Source: JAKAGZ01 sp964412105
Lineage (GTDB): Bacteria; Bacteroidota; Ignavibacteria; Ignavibacteriales; Ignavibacteriaceae
Reading direction: 5' to 3'
Length of the DNA: 64,000 nt
Assembly (NCBI GenBank): GCA_964412105.1
Contig: CAYPNM010000009.1
Span: forward strand, 1 to 64,000
In this document: piece after piece, positions 8,746 to 17,916 of the stretch
How positions within the stretch are numbered: the first letter of the stretch is position 1
Layout: every line of letters starts with the position of its first letter
Made by a program: the position numbers and the translations under genes
The notes under the pieces: generated by a model
The model's input: only the letters and a program-made list of their open reading frames with translations
Told to the model about the DNA's origin: nothing
The model's database searches: none

Positions 8746-9321
8746 TTACTTTTCCTCCACTGTCACTTTTTCCATAACAACATCTTTTACAGGTTTGTCA
8801 TAAGGTTTTGAAGTCTGCACCTTTCCGATTGCCTGAACAACGTCCATACCGTTAATCACTTTTCCAAAAATTGTATGATGATTATTAAGCCATGGTGTCG
8901 GAGCCAGTGTGATAAAGAACTGACTACCATTAGTGCCAGGACCGGCATTAGCCATAGCAAGCAAACCGGGCTGATCAAATTTTAAGTTGGGACTAAATTC
9001 ATCCTTGAACGGCTTTCCCCAGATACTTTCTCCTCCGCGTCCTGTTCCAGTTGGATCACCACCCTGAATCATAAAGTTATCTATGACCCGATGAAAAATC
9101 ACACCATCATAATAACCTTCATTAGCAAGTTTGGTAAAATTCTCAACTGCTTTTGGTGCTTCTTTTGGAAAAAGTTCAAGTTCTATAGTTCCCATATTGG
9201 TTTTAATCACTGCTACCTCCATTTTTTCTTTTATCTTTTGTTCCTGGAAAGTTTTTTCTTTACTCGTGCTGCATCCAACCAGAAAAGCTAATAACAGCAA
9301 AAAATAAAGCGAGTATTGCAT
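8746..9321 (-). CDS. Lipoprotein peptidyl-prolyl cis-trans isomerase, cyclophilin type
   Basis: This 191-residue protein has a lipoprotein signal peptide (lipobox LVGC, Cys at about 17) followed by a short Lys/Glu linker and a cyclophilin domain (about 36-190). Cyclophilin signatures are clear: GVIFHRVIDNFMIQGGDPTG with the catalytic Arg in FHRV, then NGSQFFITL and HTIFGKVINGMDVV. It should speed prolyl isomerisation of exported proteins in the periplasm. The gene begins 11 bases after uppP ends, at the downstream end of an envelope gene run (lolA, ybhN-like, beta-barrel, uppP). The LNNHHTIFG segment has His where the eukaryotic enzymes usually carry the drug-contacting Trp, as is common in bacteria. 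Confidence 0.93.
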   Translation of the reverse strand: MQYSLYFLLLLAFLVGCSTSKEKTFQEQKIKEKMEVAVIKTNMGTIELELFPKEAPKAVENFTKLANEGYYDGVIFHRVIDNFMIQGGDPTGTGRGGESIWGKPFKDEFSPNLKFDQPGLLAMANAGPGTNGSQFFITLAPTPWLNNHHTIFGKVINGMDVVQAIGKVQTSKPYDKPVKDVVMEKVTVEEK

Positions 9322-9332
9322 ATATGCTCCGC

Positions 9333-10178
9333 TTAATGTATTATATGTGTAAATAAAAATATAAGAATAATTATCCCCGCAGCAATTCTATAATATATAA
9401 ATAGAAATGTGGTATTCTTTCTCAAATATTTTAAAAGAAAATCTATCGCCATATAGCCACAAACACCTGAAACAAATGTTGAGATTATAAGATTTACCTC
9501 CATAGTTCCATCCAAATAATTCAAGGATTTAAAAAGCTCAAGTATGCCACTCGCAAAAACTGCAGGAAGGCCCATTAGGAATGAAAACCTAGCTGCTGTT
9601 TCTCTCTTTAATCCCATAAATAACCCGCCAGTAATGGTAGTGCCTGATCTGGAGGAACCCGGGATAAGCGCAAAACATTGTGCAATACCAATAACCAGCG
9701 AATCTTTAATTGTTATATCTTTCATTTCCTTTTTGAATTTCGCCAACTTTTCTGCAAGTGCCAGTATTAATGCCAGTATAATCAAGCTACTGGCTATCAC
9801 ATATAAGCTTTTAGTAATAGCTCCTTCAATAGTAGATTCGAAGAAATAACCAATAAGTGAGACTGGAATTGTCCCCACAATAATCAGCCAGCCCATTTTG
9901 GAATTTTCACTTTGTTGCGAATATTTTTTTCTTAAAAAAAGGTTATCCCTAAAAAAATCACCAAGAATATTCCTGATATCATTCCTGAAATAAATTAAAG
10001 TTGAAACAAGAGTACCTAACTGGATAACAGCAATGAATGCGGTCCAGTGTTGCGGGTTTGCCGGAGATATAAGTCCCATAACTTGTCCGGCAACCGTTAA
10101 ATGCCCCGTGCTGCTGACCGGCAAAAATTCCGTTATCCCCTGGATTATGCCAAGAATAACCGCCTCAAGAATATTCAA
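9333..10178 (-). CDS. uppP: Undecaprenyl-diphosphate phosphatase
   Basis: This 281-residue integral membrane enzyme removes a phosphate from undecaprenyl diphosphate to recycle the lipid carrier for peptidoglycan and polysaccharide synthesis. Both BacA/UppP signature regions are intact: EFLPVSSTGHL (17-27) with the catalytic Glu and Ser/His, and PGSSRSGTT (around 173) with the essential Arg. Hydrophobic segments fill the rest. It starts 8 bases after the upstream beta-barrel gene, so both are probably in one transcript. The length is typical. Members of this family confer bacitracin tolerance when abundant. Confidence 0.95.
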   Translation of the reverse strand: MNILEAVILGIIQGITEFLPVSSTGHLTVAGQVMGLISPANPQHWTAFIAVIQLGTLVSTLIYFRNDIRNILGDFFRDNLFLRKKYSQQSENSKMGWLIIVGTIPVSLIGYFFESTIEGAITKSLYVIASSLIILALILALAEKLAKFKKEMKDITIKDSLVIGIAQCFALIPGSSRSGTTITGGLFMGLKRETAARFSFLMGLPAVFASGILELFKSLNYLDGTMEVNLIISTFVSGVCGYMAIDFLLKYLRKNTTFLFIYYRIAAGIIILIFLFTHIIH

Positions 10179-10186
10179 ACATCCTC

Positions 10187-10834
10187 CTATAAATAATAAG
10201 TTAAGCCTAATCCAATGCCAATTGATAATGAATTAAAATTTACGTTTGATCTATCCACTGCATTATAAAGATTAACGCCATTATATTTCGGCTCGCCATT
10301 AAAATCATACCTTACATCAAATAGAACGCTGGCAAATAGTTCACTGCTGATCTTGGTATTTCCTTCAGCTCTCAGTAGAAATCCGATCCCGGTAGATGTA
10401 TAAGTCTGTGTTGTAGTGGTTCCGGGCAATCTCTCATCAGCACTCAAAAACCTTATGCCTGGTCCTCCGCCGAATTTAAATTCGTACCCGTCTCCTTCTA
10501 TCACATAATAACTAACAAGCGTGGGCATAATGTTATGATAGCTAAGATTATAACTCCCCAGAGATCCGCTAAAATTATAAGAATATAACCTGTAAGTGAG
10601 GTCGAGACCGAGCTCATATTTATTACTCAGCTTATAATCAGCTTCCCCTGAAAAGTTAACTGCGGCTTTGAAACTACCTATTTGGGAGCCCGGCTCGGAA
10701 AAATTCTGATTAAAATAATTATACAAAGATGGTGAACTTATGTAATCAACTCCCATTCCCGCTCTGAGACTTACCTGAGAATACGATGTTGAAAAACATA
10801 AGATAACTAAAATAGAAAGTGTTAGGTATTTCAT
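10187..10834 (-). CDS. Putative outer-membrane beta-barrel protein
   Basis: This 215-residue protein has a signal peptide (about 1-19, ending STSYSQ) and alternating hydrophobic/polar strands rich in Gly, Tyr and Ser. It ends in SLSIGIGLGLTYYL, a classic final strand ending in hydrophobic residues as recognised by the outer-membrane insertion machinery. Around eight strands can be suggested, consistent with an OmpA/OmpW-like small barrel. The ATG overlaps the stop of the YbhN-like gene by four bases (ATGA), so they are translationally coupled. Function is unknown; its place between lipid and lipoprotein genes suggests an envelope role, which is inference. Confidence 0.75.
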   Translation of the reverse strand: MKYLTLSILVILCFSTSYSQVSLRAGMGVDYISSPSLYNYFNQNFSEPGSQIGSFKAAVNFSGEADYKLSNKYELGLDLTYRLYSYNFSGSLGSYNLSYHNIMPTLVSYYVIEGDGYEFKFGGGPGIRFLSADERLPGTTTTQTYTSTGIGFLLRAEGNTKISSELFASVLFDVRYDFNGEPKYNGVNLYNAVDRSNVNFNSLSIGIGLGLTYYL

Positions 10835-11886
10835 AAATCATCAAGTTCCTTTTCTGCAAGCATAAGAAAGTTATTATGACCTTTATCAAATAGAAAATAA
10901 ATAGCAAGTGCACTAAATATGAACATAAAATAAGTCAGTCCATGAGTTAAAACCGCATAAGCAAGACTCAAATCATAACTGAATCCATAAAGCAAAACAA
11001 GTGCTGAAGTGGCAAGGACGTGATAGGATCCTGTTCCACCGGGGGTTGGAATTACAACTCCAATCGCACTGATGCTCATAACCATCCAGGCCATTTCAAA
11101 AGTTACATCTTTAACGTGGTTAAGCCCGATAGCATAAAAACCAATATATGAGTTAAGTGCATATACAAGCATAATCATAATGCTGAGTGTAAAGGTAAGT
11201 ATATAATTCTTTGTACCTTTTAAACTTCCGAATCCAAGAATAAGCATCTCAAAAATATAAGCAGCTTTATGGGCAAGCTTTTCTGAAAATTTCCCTATTA
11301 GCTTAATTATATATCCGTAATATTTCTCCCTAAATCTTATCATCATATAAAAGAAAAGTATAACAAATGCCATAAGGATAAAGCTCAGGTAAACAGCCGC
11401 CTTAAGCCATGGAAATTTATCATAAAGATTTTCTGTCCACAGAATTGCAGAAACAACAACAGCAAGCGCGAGGAATATTACATCAATCACTCTTTCCACT
11501 ATAACTGCACCCAACATAGAAGATCGCGAAAGGTTTTCCCATTTGCCGGCAAGAACCGCACGCGATATTTCACCGAGCCTTGGAATAACACAATTAACCC
11601 CATAACCTACCATTATTGCGCCAAAGAGATTCTTAAGCGAAGTATCCGGTTTAACCGAACGAAGAATTATTTTCCATCGTACGGCTCTTATAAAATGAGA
11701 AAAAAGGTTTACAATGAGAAATATAATGATCCAGAAAAGAGAGGCGTTCGCAATATAATTAAATACGACCGCAGCATTAACATTATTAAACGCAAAATAG
11801 AGGAATACGATGCTCAATAAAATTGAGACTATGTATTTGATTGCGCGTTTATATTTATGATGGATGACTACTTTATCTGAGATCAA
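10831..11886 (-). CDS. YbhN/UPF0104-type (lysylphosphatidylglycerol synthase TM-like) membrane protein
   Basis: This 351-residue inner-membrane protein matches the flippase-like domain also found at the N terminus of MprF. It has about eight or nine hydrophobic helices and the conserved segments RAVRWKIIL, YGVNCVIPRLGEISRA and VIPTPGGTGSYH. Such stand-alone proteins are thought to move lipids or lipid-linked products, but their substrates are mostly unproven. It overlaps lolA upstream by 14 bases and the beta-barrel gene downstream by 4, which puts it firmly in one operon with outer-membrane functions. It lacks the synthetase domain of full MprF. Confidence 0.85.
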   Translation of the reverse strand: MISDKVVIHHKYKRAIKYIVSILLSIVFLYFAFNNVNAAVVFNYIANASLFWIIIFLIVNLFSHFIRAVRWKIILRSVKPDTSLKNLFGAIMVGYGVNCVIPRLGEISRAVLAGKWENLSRSSMLGAVIVERVIDVIFLALAVVVSAILWTENLYDKFPWLKAAVYLSFILMAFVILFFYMMIRFREKYYGYIIKLIGKFSEKLAHKAAYIFEMLILGFGSLKGTKNYILTFTLSIMIMLVYALNSYIGFYAIGLNHVKDVTFEMAWMVMSISAIGVVIPTPGGTGSYHVLATSALVLLYGFSYDLSLAYAVLTHGLTYFMFIFSALAIYFLFDKGHNNFLMLAEKELDDL

Positions 11887-12475
11887 TTATCTTCGTCCCT
11901 TGAGGTGGAGTGAAAGAAAATTTAGAATCCAGAATACCCGTATCTATTTTATAGTTACTGAATTTGACTTCCAATACATTTCCTGAAGATTGAATTATAG
12001 TAACTTTTTTCACGTTATTATTTTTATTTACCCAGATCTTAATCAAATATGCATTTATCCCAGAGTTGGAGTTAGGTTTTAGAATTAATACATTACCCGA
12101 GCTATCCGGACCTTCAGTAACCTGGCATTTTGATGGATAATCAAAGATAATTCTTTTCAGGGATAAAACTGAAGGATCATTTTCATCATAATTACTTATA
12201 ATTACCTTCTTTTGCCTTTTATTGTAATTCCAGTTTGTCTTTCCATCAGAAACAATAATTAAATTTTTAAGTTCCAAGCGCAATTTATTTTCTTTCTTAA
12301 AATAAAATTTCCCTTCAATATTAACTCTGCCGTTATTGAGCTGCACAAAATCGGCAGAAAAATCCTTTAATGAATCGAAGCTGCTTTGAAGGTTTTTAAG
12401 CAGCCTGGAATTCTGCGAAAATACCGGCTGCATCAGGAACAATAAGAGCAATAAGATTTTAGTATGTTTTTTCAT
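11873..12475 (-). CDS. lolA: Outer-membrane lipoprotein carrier protein LolA family
   Basis: This 200-residue periplasmic protein has a cleavable signal (about 1-20, ending PVFSQ) and the LolA half-barrel pattern. FSADFVQLNNGRVNIEGKFYFKKENKLRLE is the start of the fold, followed by IIVSDGKTNWNYNKRQKKV and the late SGNVLEVKFSNYKI segment. LolA carries lipoproteins from the inner to the outer membrane. Many lineages place lolA directly after ftsK; here a potassium channel gene lies between them. The stop overlaps the next gene by 14 bases. Sequence divergence from E. coli LolA is large, so I rely on pattern and context. Confidence 0.82.
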   Translation of the reverse strand: MKKHTKILLLLLFLMQPVFSQNSRLLKNLQSSFDSLKDFSADFVQLNNGRVNIEGKFYFKKENKLRLELKNLIIVSDGKTNWNYNKRQKKVIISNYDENDPSVLSLKRIIFDYPSKCQVTEGPDSSGNVLILKPNSNSGINAYLIKIWVNKNNNVKKVTIIQSSGNVLEVKFSNYKIDTGILDSKFSFTPPQGTKIIDLR

Positions 12476-12532
12476 AATTCAACGTATCTATGTATTTAAT
12501 AAATTTAAAAATATGAAGCCTGAACAAAGATA

Positions 12533-13492
12533 CTAATCCTTTAATTTATCTACTTCGTGAATTATACGCATATCTATCGTTGAAACACCGGATTTATTAT
12601 CAATATAAACGTTTCTGAAGACAGCGTTCCAGATAATTTCATCATATTTATAAGAGGAACGCGAATGCACTGTTTGAGAAAAAGTATCATCGAAACCCTT
12701 AAATAATATCAGAAATTCAGCATCAGCTTCTTTTAAATCATTGGCTGTAAGTCCATACAAAGGACTTTCCTTATCAATAGGATGAACTACTGTCCAGGTA
12801 AGAGAGAAAAATATTACTCCCTGCCTTTCGAGTGAAAGTTTATGAAAAACTCTTTTAGTTTCTCTTCCTTTAGCTTTGTCTTTCATGGAGAGCATTACCT
12901 GAATATCCGCTTCTATTAATTGATTATCACGAGCGTTTGCAATTCTGAATTCAAAGGCAGTTATATTTTTATAAGGGGCGATAACTGCATTTTTACTAAA
13001 AATTATTTTTGCATTAGGTTTTGAAAATCTTCCATACAATAAACCTGTTGCCAGTGCAAAACCCATAAGCCCAGTCAACGACTCAATTCCCGCAATAAAA
13101 CTCTCAATATCATTGGTTGGATTCAAACGACCATACCCTACCGTCGTGAAAGTTTGCAAGCTAAAGAAAAAAGAGTTCAATAAATCATGAAAAAAATAAG
13201 TGTGTTGAGCATTTAGGTTATTTACCCCAAAGGCAAGATAAATAAAAGCGAAAAGAATGTTTATAACAAGATATGCTACTATAACAATTGTGTTAAATCT
13301 TAACCAAGAAATTGAAACAAGATAATGATAAGGACTGAATCTTTCAAAAAAAGCTTGCCCAGTTCGTTCGACATTGAAACTTCCGTCCCGGTTGATTAAT
13401 CTTTGTCTTTGGGATGCCACTTTGGCACCGAAGCCAAGATCCTGAAAATCATCATCTTTAATTTTATTTACAATCTTTCTCTTCCTGATCAA
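12533..13492 (-). CDS. KirBac-type inward-rectifier potassium channel
   Basis: This 319-residue protein has the prokaryotic Kir layout. A slide helix (SPYHYLVSISWLRFN) is followed by an outer helix (about 66-88) and a pore helix with the selectivity filter TVGYG (117-121). The inner helix (about 131-152) leads to an all-beta cytoplasmic domain (about 160-319) that gates the pore. The FSKPNAKIIFSKNAVIAPYKN segment at the domain start is strongly Kir-like. It should conduct potassium as a tetramer. The gene lies 44 bases downstream of ftsK and upstream of lolA. Kir channels are scattered in bacteria and their physiological role is little known. Confidence 0.93.
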   Translation of the reverse strand: MIRKRKIVNKIKDDDFQDLGFGAKVASQRQRLINRDGSFNVERTGQAFFERFSPYHYLVSISWLRFNTIVIVAYLVINILFAFIYLAFGVNNLNAQHTYFFHDLLNSFFFSLQTFTTVGYGRLNPTNDIESFIAGIESLTGLMGFALATGLLYGRFSKPNAKIIFSKNAVIAPYKNITAFEFRIANARDNQLIEADIQVMLSMKDKAKGRETKRVFHKLSLERQGVIFFSLTWTVVHPIDKESPLYGLTANDLKEADAEFLILFKGFDDTFSQTVHSRSSYKYDEIIWNAVFRNVYIDNKSGVSTIDMRIIHEVDKLKD

Positions 13493-13536
13493 AAATAAAT
13501 TTCCTGTTTTAAATTATATTAAATAAGATAAGGATT

Positions 13537-16011
13537 TTACAGGGAACGAATAATAGTCTCCAGCTGTTCTTCATTATCAATCAATACAGTACGGGCTTTG
13601 CTACCATCGTTAGGCCCTACAATTCCGGCTTCCTCGAGTTGATCAACAATTCTGGCGGCTCTTGAATAACCAAGCTTTAATCTTCTCTGCAAAAGTGAAA
13701 CAGAGCCCTGCTGGTGACGAACAATCACTCTAGCTGCATCTTCAAACATAGGATCACGATCTGATAAAAATCCTGAAGAAGATTCTTTTTTCTTATCATA
13801 AAGTGACGGAAGAAAATACGGCTTCGAATAACCCTTTTGCGAATAAACGAAATTTGTGATTTTTTCAACTTCTTCTGTGGAGATAAAAGCATTTTGAATT
13901 CTTATCGGCTTAGGCATTCCGGTTGGAAGGAACAGCATATCACCTCTGCCTAGTAATTGTTCGGCTCCATTCATGTCAAGTATTGTGCGTGAATCTATTT
14001 TAGTTGCAACCTGGTAGGCAATCCTTGCGCTGAAGTTTGCCTTTATTACCCCCGTTATAACATTGACAGATGGACGCTGGGTTGCAACAACTAGATGTAT
14101 ACCAACTGCTCTAGCCAGCTGAGCCAGTCTAGCTATAGGTTCCTCAACTTCTTTTCCGGCAGTTATCATCAAATCAGCAAGCTCGTCAATTATAACAATC
14201 AGGTAAGGCATCGGGTGATGAATTATTCTTTCTGTATCGGCTGGTTTTTTCTTTGGATCAGAAACTTTTTTATTGTAGTCAACCAGATTTCTTACACCTG
14301 CATTTGCCAGCTTATCATATCTTTTTTCCATTTCGTATTCAACTGATTTCAGAAGAATAACCGCGTTTTGTGGCGTAGTGATAATTTCTTCTTCAAGATC
14401 AGGTGATACAGCAAGAAAATGTTTTCTCAATTGATTGTAGAACGATAGCTCTATTTTTTTGGGGTCAATCATAATTAATTTAACTTCTGAAGGAAGTTTG
14501 GTGTATAGCAGGCTCGCAATTATCATATTTATTCCAACACTCTTGCCTGATCCCGTTGAACCAGCAATAAGTAAATGCGGCATTTTTGCAAGATCGGAAA
14601 TGTAAACATCACCATTAATTGTTTTGCCAAAGGCAATCGGCAATTCATATTTCGATTCCGATATTTTACTCAGAGCTGAACGCGCATTAACCAGCGATGC
14701 CTCTGCATTCGGTATCTCAACACCGATTGCACTTTTCCCCGGTATCGGAGCAATAATTCTGATTCCTCTTGCAGCCAGTGCAAGTGCTATATCATGCTCA
14801 AGACCGACAATCCTGCTAATCTTTACGCCAGGTGCCGGAACAATTTCATAAAGAGTAACGACAGGTCCCGGCGTAACGGTAATATCTTCAATATCGATAT
14901 CAAATAATTTCAGTTTTTCTTTTAGCAACTCGGCATTATGAGTCAGCTCTTCTTCGGCAACTTTAAAATCATCAGATTGATTGGGCTCAAGTAAATCGAG
15001 AGTTAATTTCCTGAATTCAATTTTCTCTTCCCATTGATTTGGAAGCCGGGATTCTGCTTCACGATCTATTTCAGATTGGGGAATCTCTTTAGTCTTATGC
15101 AGATCAACTTTTTTATCTTCTTCTCTTTGAACCTTGTTTTCTTCATCAACGACAGGTAACTCGCCTTCATCTTTTCTGACAATTTTAATCTTTGTTTCTT
15201 CGCGTTCTTTATCCATTAAATCTTCGTCAAGTGTTTCATCCGGGATTATTGCAATTTTCTTTTTCTTCTTTTCATCACGTAAACTCTTGATCTTTTCCAG
15301 GTTTGTTTCTTCCTCAGTTTTTAATTTGCTGTTTTTATATTCTTTTTTTGCTTTCTCAAAGGAACCAGTTAAGGCATTTGCAATGAGATGAAAAAGTTTT
15401 TCGATTTTAAGGTCAAATGCAATTATCAGTAATACTACAAACGAAGCTGATAGAAAAATTACAGCCCCAACCCCGCCAAGCAGCCTGCTTACCGCCATTC
15501 CAAGATAATCACCTATAGCTCCGGATAATTCGGGAGCTTTTACAAAAGTATTAAAATGTTCGCGGAAAACACCAAAAAAGGAAGACAATAATAAGCCGCT
15601 TATTATAAGGAAATTGGATGTGTGAATAAGAATACGGAAATTAACTTTTCTAAAAATAGAAAAACCCCATAGGAGAAACATTATTGGAAAAACCGTTGAG
15701 AAAACGCCGAACGTTGAGTTAACAAAAAAATCCGATATATATGCCCCGAAAACCCCCAGCATATTATGCGTGCTATCCGCTTTTTGTACAGTTTCAGGGC
15801 TTCCGCCAAACACTTTAAATAAATCTGACCATCTGTAGTTAAGCACTGCCTGATCGTACCTGGAATAGCTAATAATACTGAGCAAAATGAAAAGGGAAAA
15901 AACAATAAGGAATACACCAATAATTTTTTTCTTTTTATCGGATGAAATAACAAAATAATTTTTAGGTGGGGAATTGTTTTTCTTACTTAAAGATTTTTTC
16001 CTGACTGCCAT
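13537..16011 (-). CDS. ftsK: DNA translocase FtsK/SpoIIIE
   Basis: This 824-residue septal ATPase pumps chromosome DNA during cell division and helps resolve dimers. It has four N-terminal membrane helices (about 30-205), a charged Lys/Glu linker (about 220-330), a RecA-like motor with Walker A GSTGSGKS (around 487) and Walker B LIVIIDELADLM (around 605). A C-terminal gamma winged helix (about 755-824, SVSLLQRRLKLGYSRAARIVDQLE) reads KOPS-like DNA sites. The linker is short compared with E. coli, as usual outside Proteobacteria. The gene follows comB by 24 bases on the same strand. Confidence 0.96.
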   Translation of the reverse strand: MAVRKKSLSKKNNSPPKNYFVISSDKKKKIIGVFLIVFSLFILLSIISYSRYDQAVLNYRWSDLFKVFGGSPETVQKADSTHNMLGVFGAYISDFFVNSTFGVFSTVFPIMFLLWGFSIFRKVNFRILIHTSNFLIISGLLLSSFFGVFREHFNTFVKAPELSGAIGDYLGMAVSRLLGGVGAVIFLSASFVVLLIIAFDLKIEKLFHLIANALTGSFEKAKKEYKNSKLKTEEETNLEKIKSLRDEKKKKKIAIIPDETLDEDLMDKEREETKIKIVRKDEGELPVVDEENKVQREEDKKVDLHKTKEIPQSEIDREAESRLPNQWEEKIEFRKLTLDLLEPNQSDDFKVAEEELTHNAELLKEKLKLFDIDIEDITVTPGPVVTLYEIVPAPGVKISRIVGLEHDIALALAARGIRIIAPIPGKSAIGVEIPNAEASLVNARSALSKISESKYELPIAFGKTINGDVYISDLAKMPHLLIAGSTGSGKSVGINMIIASLLYTKLPSEVKLIMIDPKKIELSFYNQLRKHFLAVSPDLEEEIITTPQNAVILLKSVEYEMEKRYDKLANAGVRNLVDYNKKVSDPKKKPADTERIIHHPMPYLIVIIDELADLMITAGKEVEEPIARLAQLARAVGIHLVVATQRPSVNVITGVIKANFSARIAYQVATKIDSRTILDMNGAEQLLGRGDMLFLPTGMPKPIRIQNAFISTEEVEKITNFVYSQKGYSKPYFLPSLYDKKKESSSGFLSDRDPMFEDAARVIVRHQQGSVSLLQRRLKLGYSRAARIVDQLEEAGIVGPNDGSKARTVLIDNEEQLETIIRSL

Positions 16012-16035
16012 TTACGGGTTTTTGTTTCTCTCTTG

Positions 16036-16773
16036 TTACGAAGATTTATTATTCTGCATTAATTTAACAACATTTTCCCTGAAAAATGGGATAACTTTTA
16101 CATTATCAACTTCACTACAAATTTTTATATCCTCTTCAAAGCCATTCTCTATCAATAACTTACCGTGATCACTGTTTTTAAGCATTTCAAAAATATCACC
16201 CCCATAAGTTCCGTACAATGAAAGGCATGCAGTTGAGGAATCATTTAATACTAATTCTCCGTCTGATTCCTGAATCCGGGCAATAAGCTTCCCGGCACAA
16301 ATAGAATCTTCCATTGAAAAACTATTGTTTCTACCTGCACATAGTATTTCAAAATCAAGATTTAACCGGACAAGATGATCTGCTAACGCAGAAATGTTTG
16401 AGAAAGAGCATACAAATAGATTATCAGAAAATTTTGCTTTTGCAATGGCTTTAGATCCGTTGGTAGTATAAAATACAATTGATTTACCTGATACAATCTC
16501 TTCGGTGTATTCCCGGGGAGAATTGCCCAGTGCAAATCCATCGATTCTTTTTGTGTTTCTCTCTCCCCCAAGCAAAGTATGGCCACCAAACATACCACCG
16601 GAAACTTTCACAGCAAATTCAATGCTGCCAACCGGAACGATTTCCCGCGCTCCGTTATTTAATGCAGCAATTATTGTATTTGAAGCCCTCAGAACATCAA
16701 TTACTACAATTGTCTTGCCTGTAAAATATAATTCATCAAGGTTTACAGGAGAAACATGGACAATACACTTCAT
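16036..16773 (-). CDS. comB: 2-phosphosulfolactate phosphatase family protein
   Basis: This 245-residue protein matches ComB, a magnesium-dependent phosphatase that converts 2-phosphosulfolactate to sulfolactate (EC 3.1.3.71). Family motifs are clear: VIDVLRASNTI near the N terminus, LGGERNTKRIDGFALGNSPREY in the middle, TTNGSKAI and later STACLSLYG. In methanogens the enzyme serves coenzyme M synthesis. Bacterial homologues are common in lineages without that cofactor and their substrate is uncertain. No comA or comC gene is visible nearby. It lies between gcvT and ftsK with short gaps, so it is probably expressed with them. Confidence 0.88.
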   Translation of the reverse strand: MKCIVHVSPVNLDELYFTGKTIVVIDVLRASNTIIAALNNGAREIVPVGSIEFAVKVSGGMFGGHTLLGGERNTKRIDGFALGNSPREYTEEIVSGKSIVFYTTNGSKAIAKAKFSDNLFVCSFSNISALADHLVRLNLDFEILCAGRNNSFSMEDSICAGKLIARIQESDGELVLNDSSTACLSLYGTYGGDIFEMLKNSDHGKLLIENGFEEDIKICSEVDNVKVIPFFRENVVKLMQNNKSS

Positions 16774-16809
16774 ATAAACTATAAACCCCTTTTATAGGTG
16801 ATACCACAA

Positions 16810-17895
16810 TTATTTTTTGCCAATAAACGGAAGCGTCACAATGTTTGCGGGTACTTCTTTTCCGCGTATCAAAAAATTAATAGTTGCTCCCTCATAAGCA
16901 TACTCAATATTAACATAACCCAGAGCAATGGCTTTGTCGAGTACGGGGCTTACAGTACCACTTGTAACTGTCCCTACATTTTTACCGTTAGCAGATAATT
17001 CGTATCCATGACGTGGAAATACTTTTTCAGAAGTAGAAATCGGAACCAGTTTTCTTTTCAGTCCATCTTCCTTAGCCTTCACCAAAGCATCCCTGCCAAC
17101 GAATCTTTCTTTCTTAAGTTTAGTGATCCATCCCAAGCCGGCTTCAAGAGGATTTGTATTTTTATCTATATCATTGCCATAAAGACAAAAGCCCATTTCA
17201 AGCCTCAATGAATCTCTGGCTGCCAATCCTACAGGTTGAATATTAAATTCACTTCCTGCAGCGAAAACTTTGTCCCATATATCTTCCGCAGTTTTTTCAT
17301 TACCAGTAAAATAAATTTCATACCCCAGTTCACCGGTGTAACCTGTTCTTGAAACGATCATATCGATTCCACCGACTTTTGCTTTAAAGAAATGGTAATA
17401 TTCAATATCAAGCTCCCTGTCGCAAATCTTTTGCAGTGTCTTTTTTGAATCCGGTCCCTGTATTGCCAGCAATGAATAATTATCGCTTTGATTATCTATC
17501 TCAACACCGAAGGAGTTATTTTCTTTCATCCAGTTAAAATCTTTTTCTATGTTCGAAGCATTTATGACCAGCATAAATTCACTTTTTGAAATCCTATAAA
17601 CAAGCAGATCATCAACAATTCCTCCATCTTTATAACACATTGCGGAGTATTGCACTCTTCCATCTGTTAATTTTGATGCATCATTAACTGTTATCTCCTG
17701 AACAAAATCCAAGGCTTTATCACCCTTGATAAATACTTCACCCATATGTGAAACATCAAAGACACCAACAGATTTGCGAACCGCTTTATGCTCACCAATA
17801 ATTGATGAATACTGGATCGGCATCTGATAACCGGCGAATTCAACTATTTTTGCGCCGTTCTTTACGTGAATATCATATAATTTTGTTTTTTTCAT
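16810..17895 (-). CDS. gcvT: Glycine cleavage system T protein (aminomethyltransferase)
   Basis: This 361-residue enzyme transfers the methylene group from aminomethylated H protein to tetrahydrofolate and releases ammonia. Diagnostic segments are present: VGVFDVSHMGEV near residues 43-54, SRTGYTGELGYEIYF in the middle, GLAARDSLRLEMG and the C-terminal barrel domain ending VPANIVTLPFIGKK. The length is normal. Genes for the P, H and L proteins are not in the window, so gcvT is separated from its partners. It follows the RNase G gene by 21 bases. Confidence 0.96.
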   Translation of the reverse strand: MKKTKLYDIHVKNGAKIVEFAGYQMPIQYSSIIGEHKAVRKSVGVFDVSHMGEVFIKGDKALDFVQEITVNDASKLTDGRVQYSAMCYKDGGIVDDLLVYRISKSEFMLVINASNIEKDFNWMKENNSFGVEIDNQSDNYSLLAIQGPDSKKTLQKICDRELDIEYYHFFKAKVGGIDMIVSRTGYTGELGYEIYFTGNEKTAEDIWDKVFAAGSEFNIQPVGLAARDSLRLEMGFCLYGNDIDKNTNPLEAGLGWITKLKKERFVGRDALVKAKEDGLKRKLVPISTSEKVFPRHGYELSANGKNVGTVTSGTVSPVLDKAIALGYVNIEYAYEGATINFLIRGKEVPANIVTLPFIGKK

Positions 17896-17916
17896 AATGC
17901 ACTTTAGTTTTGTTTT

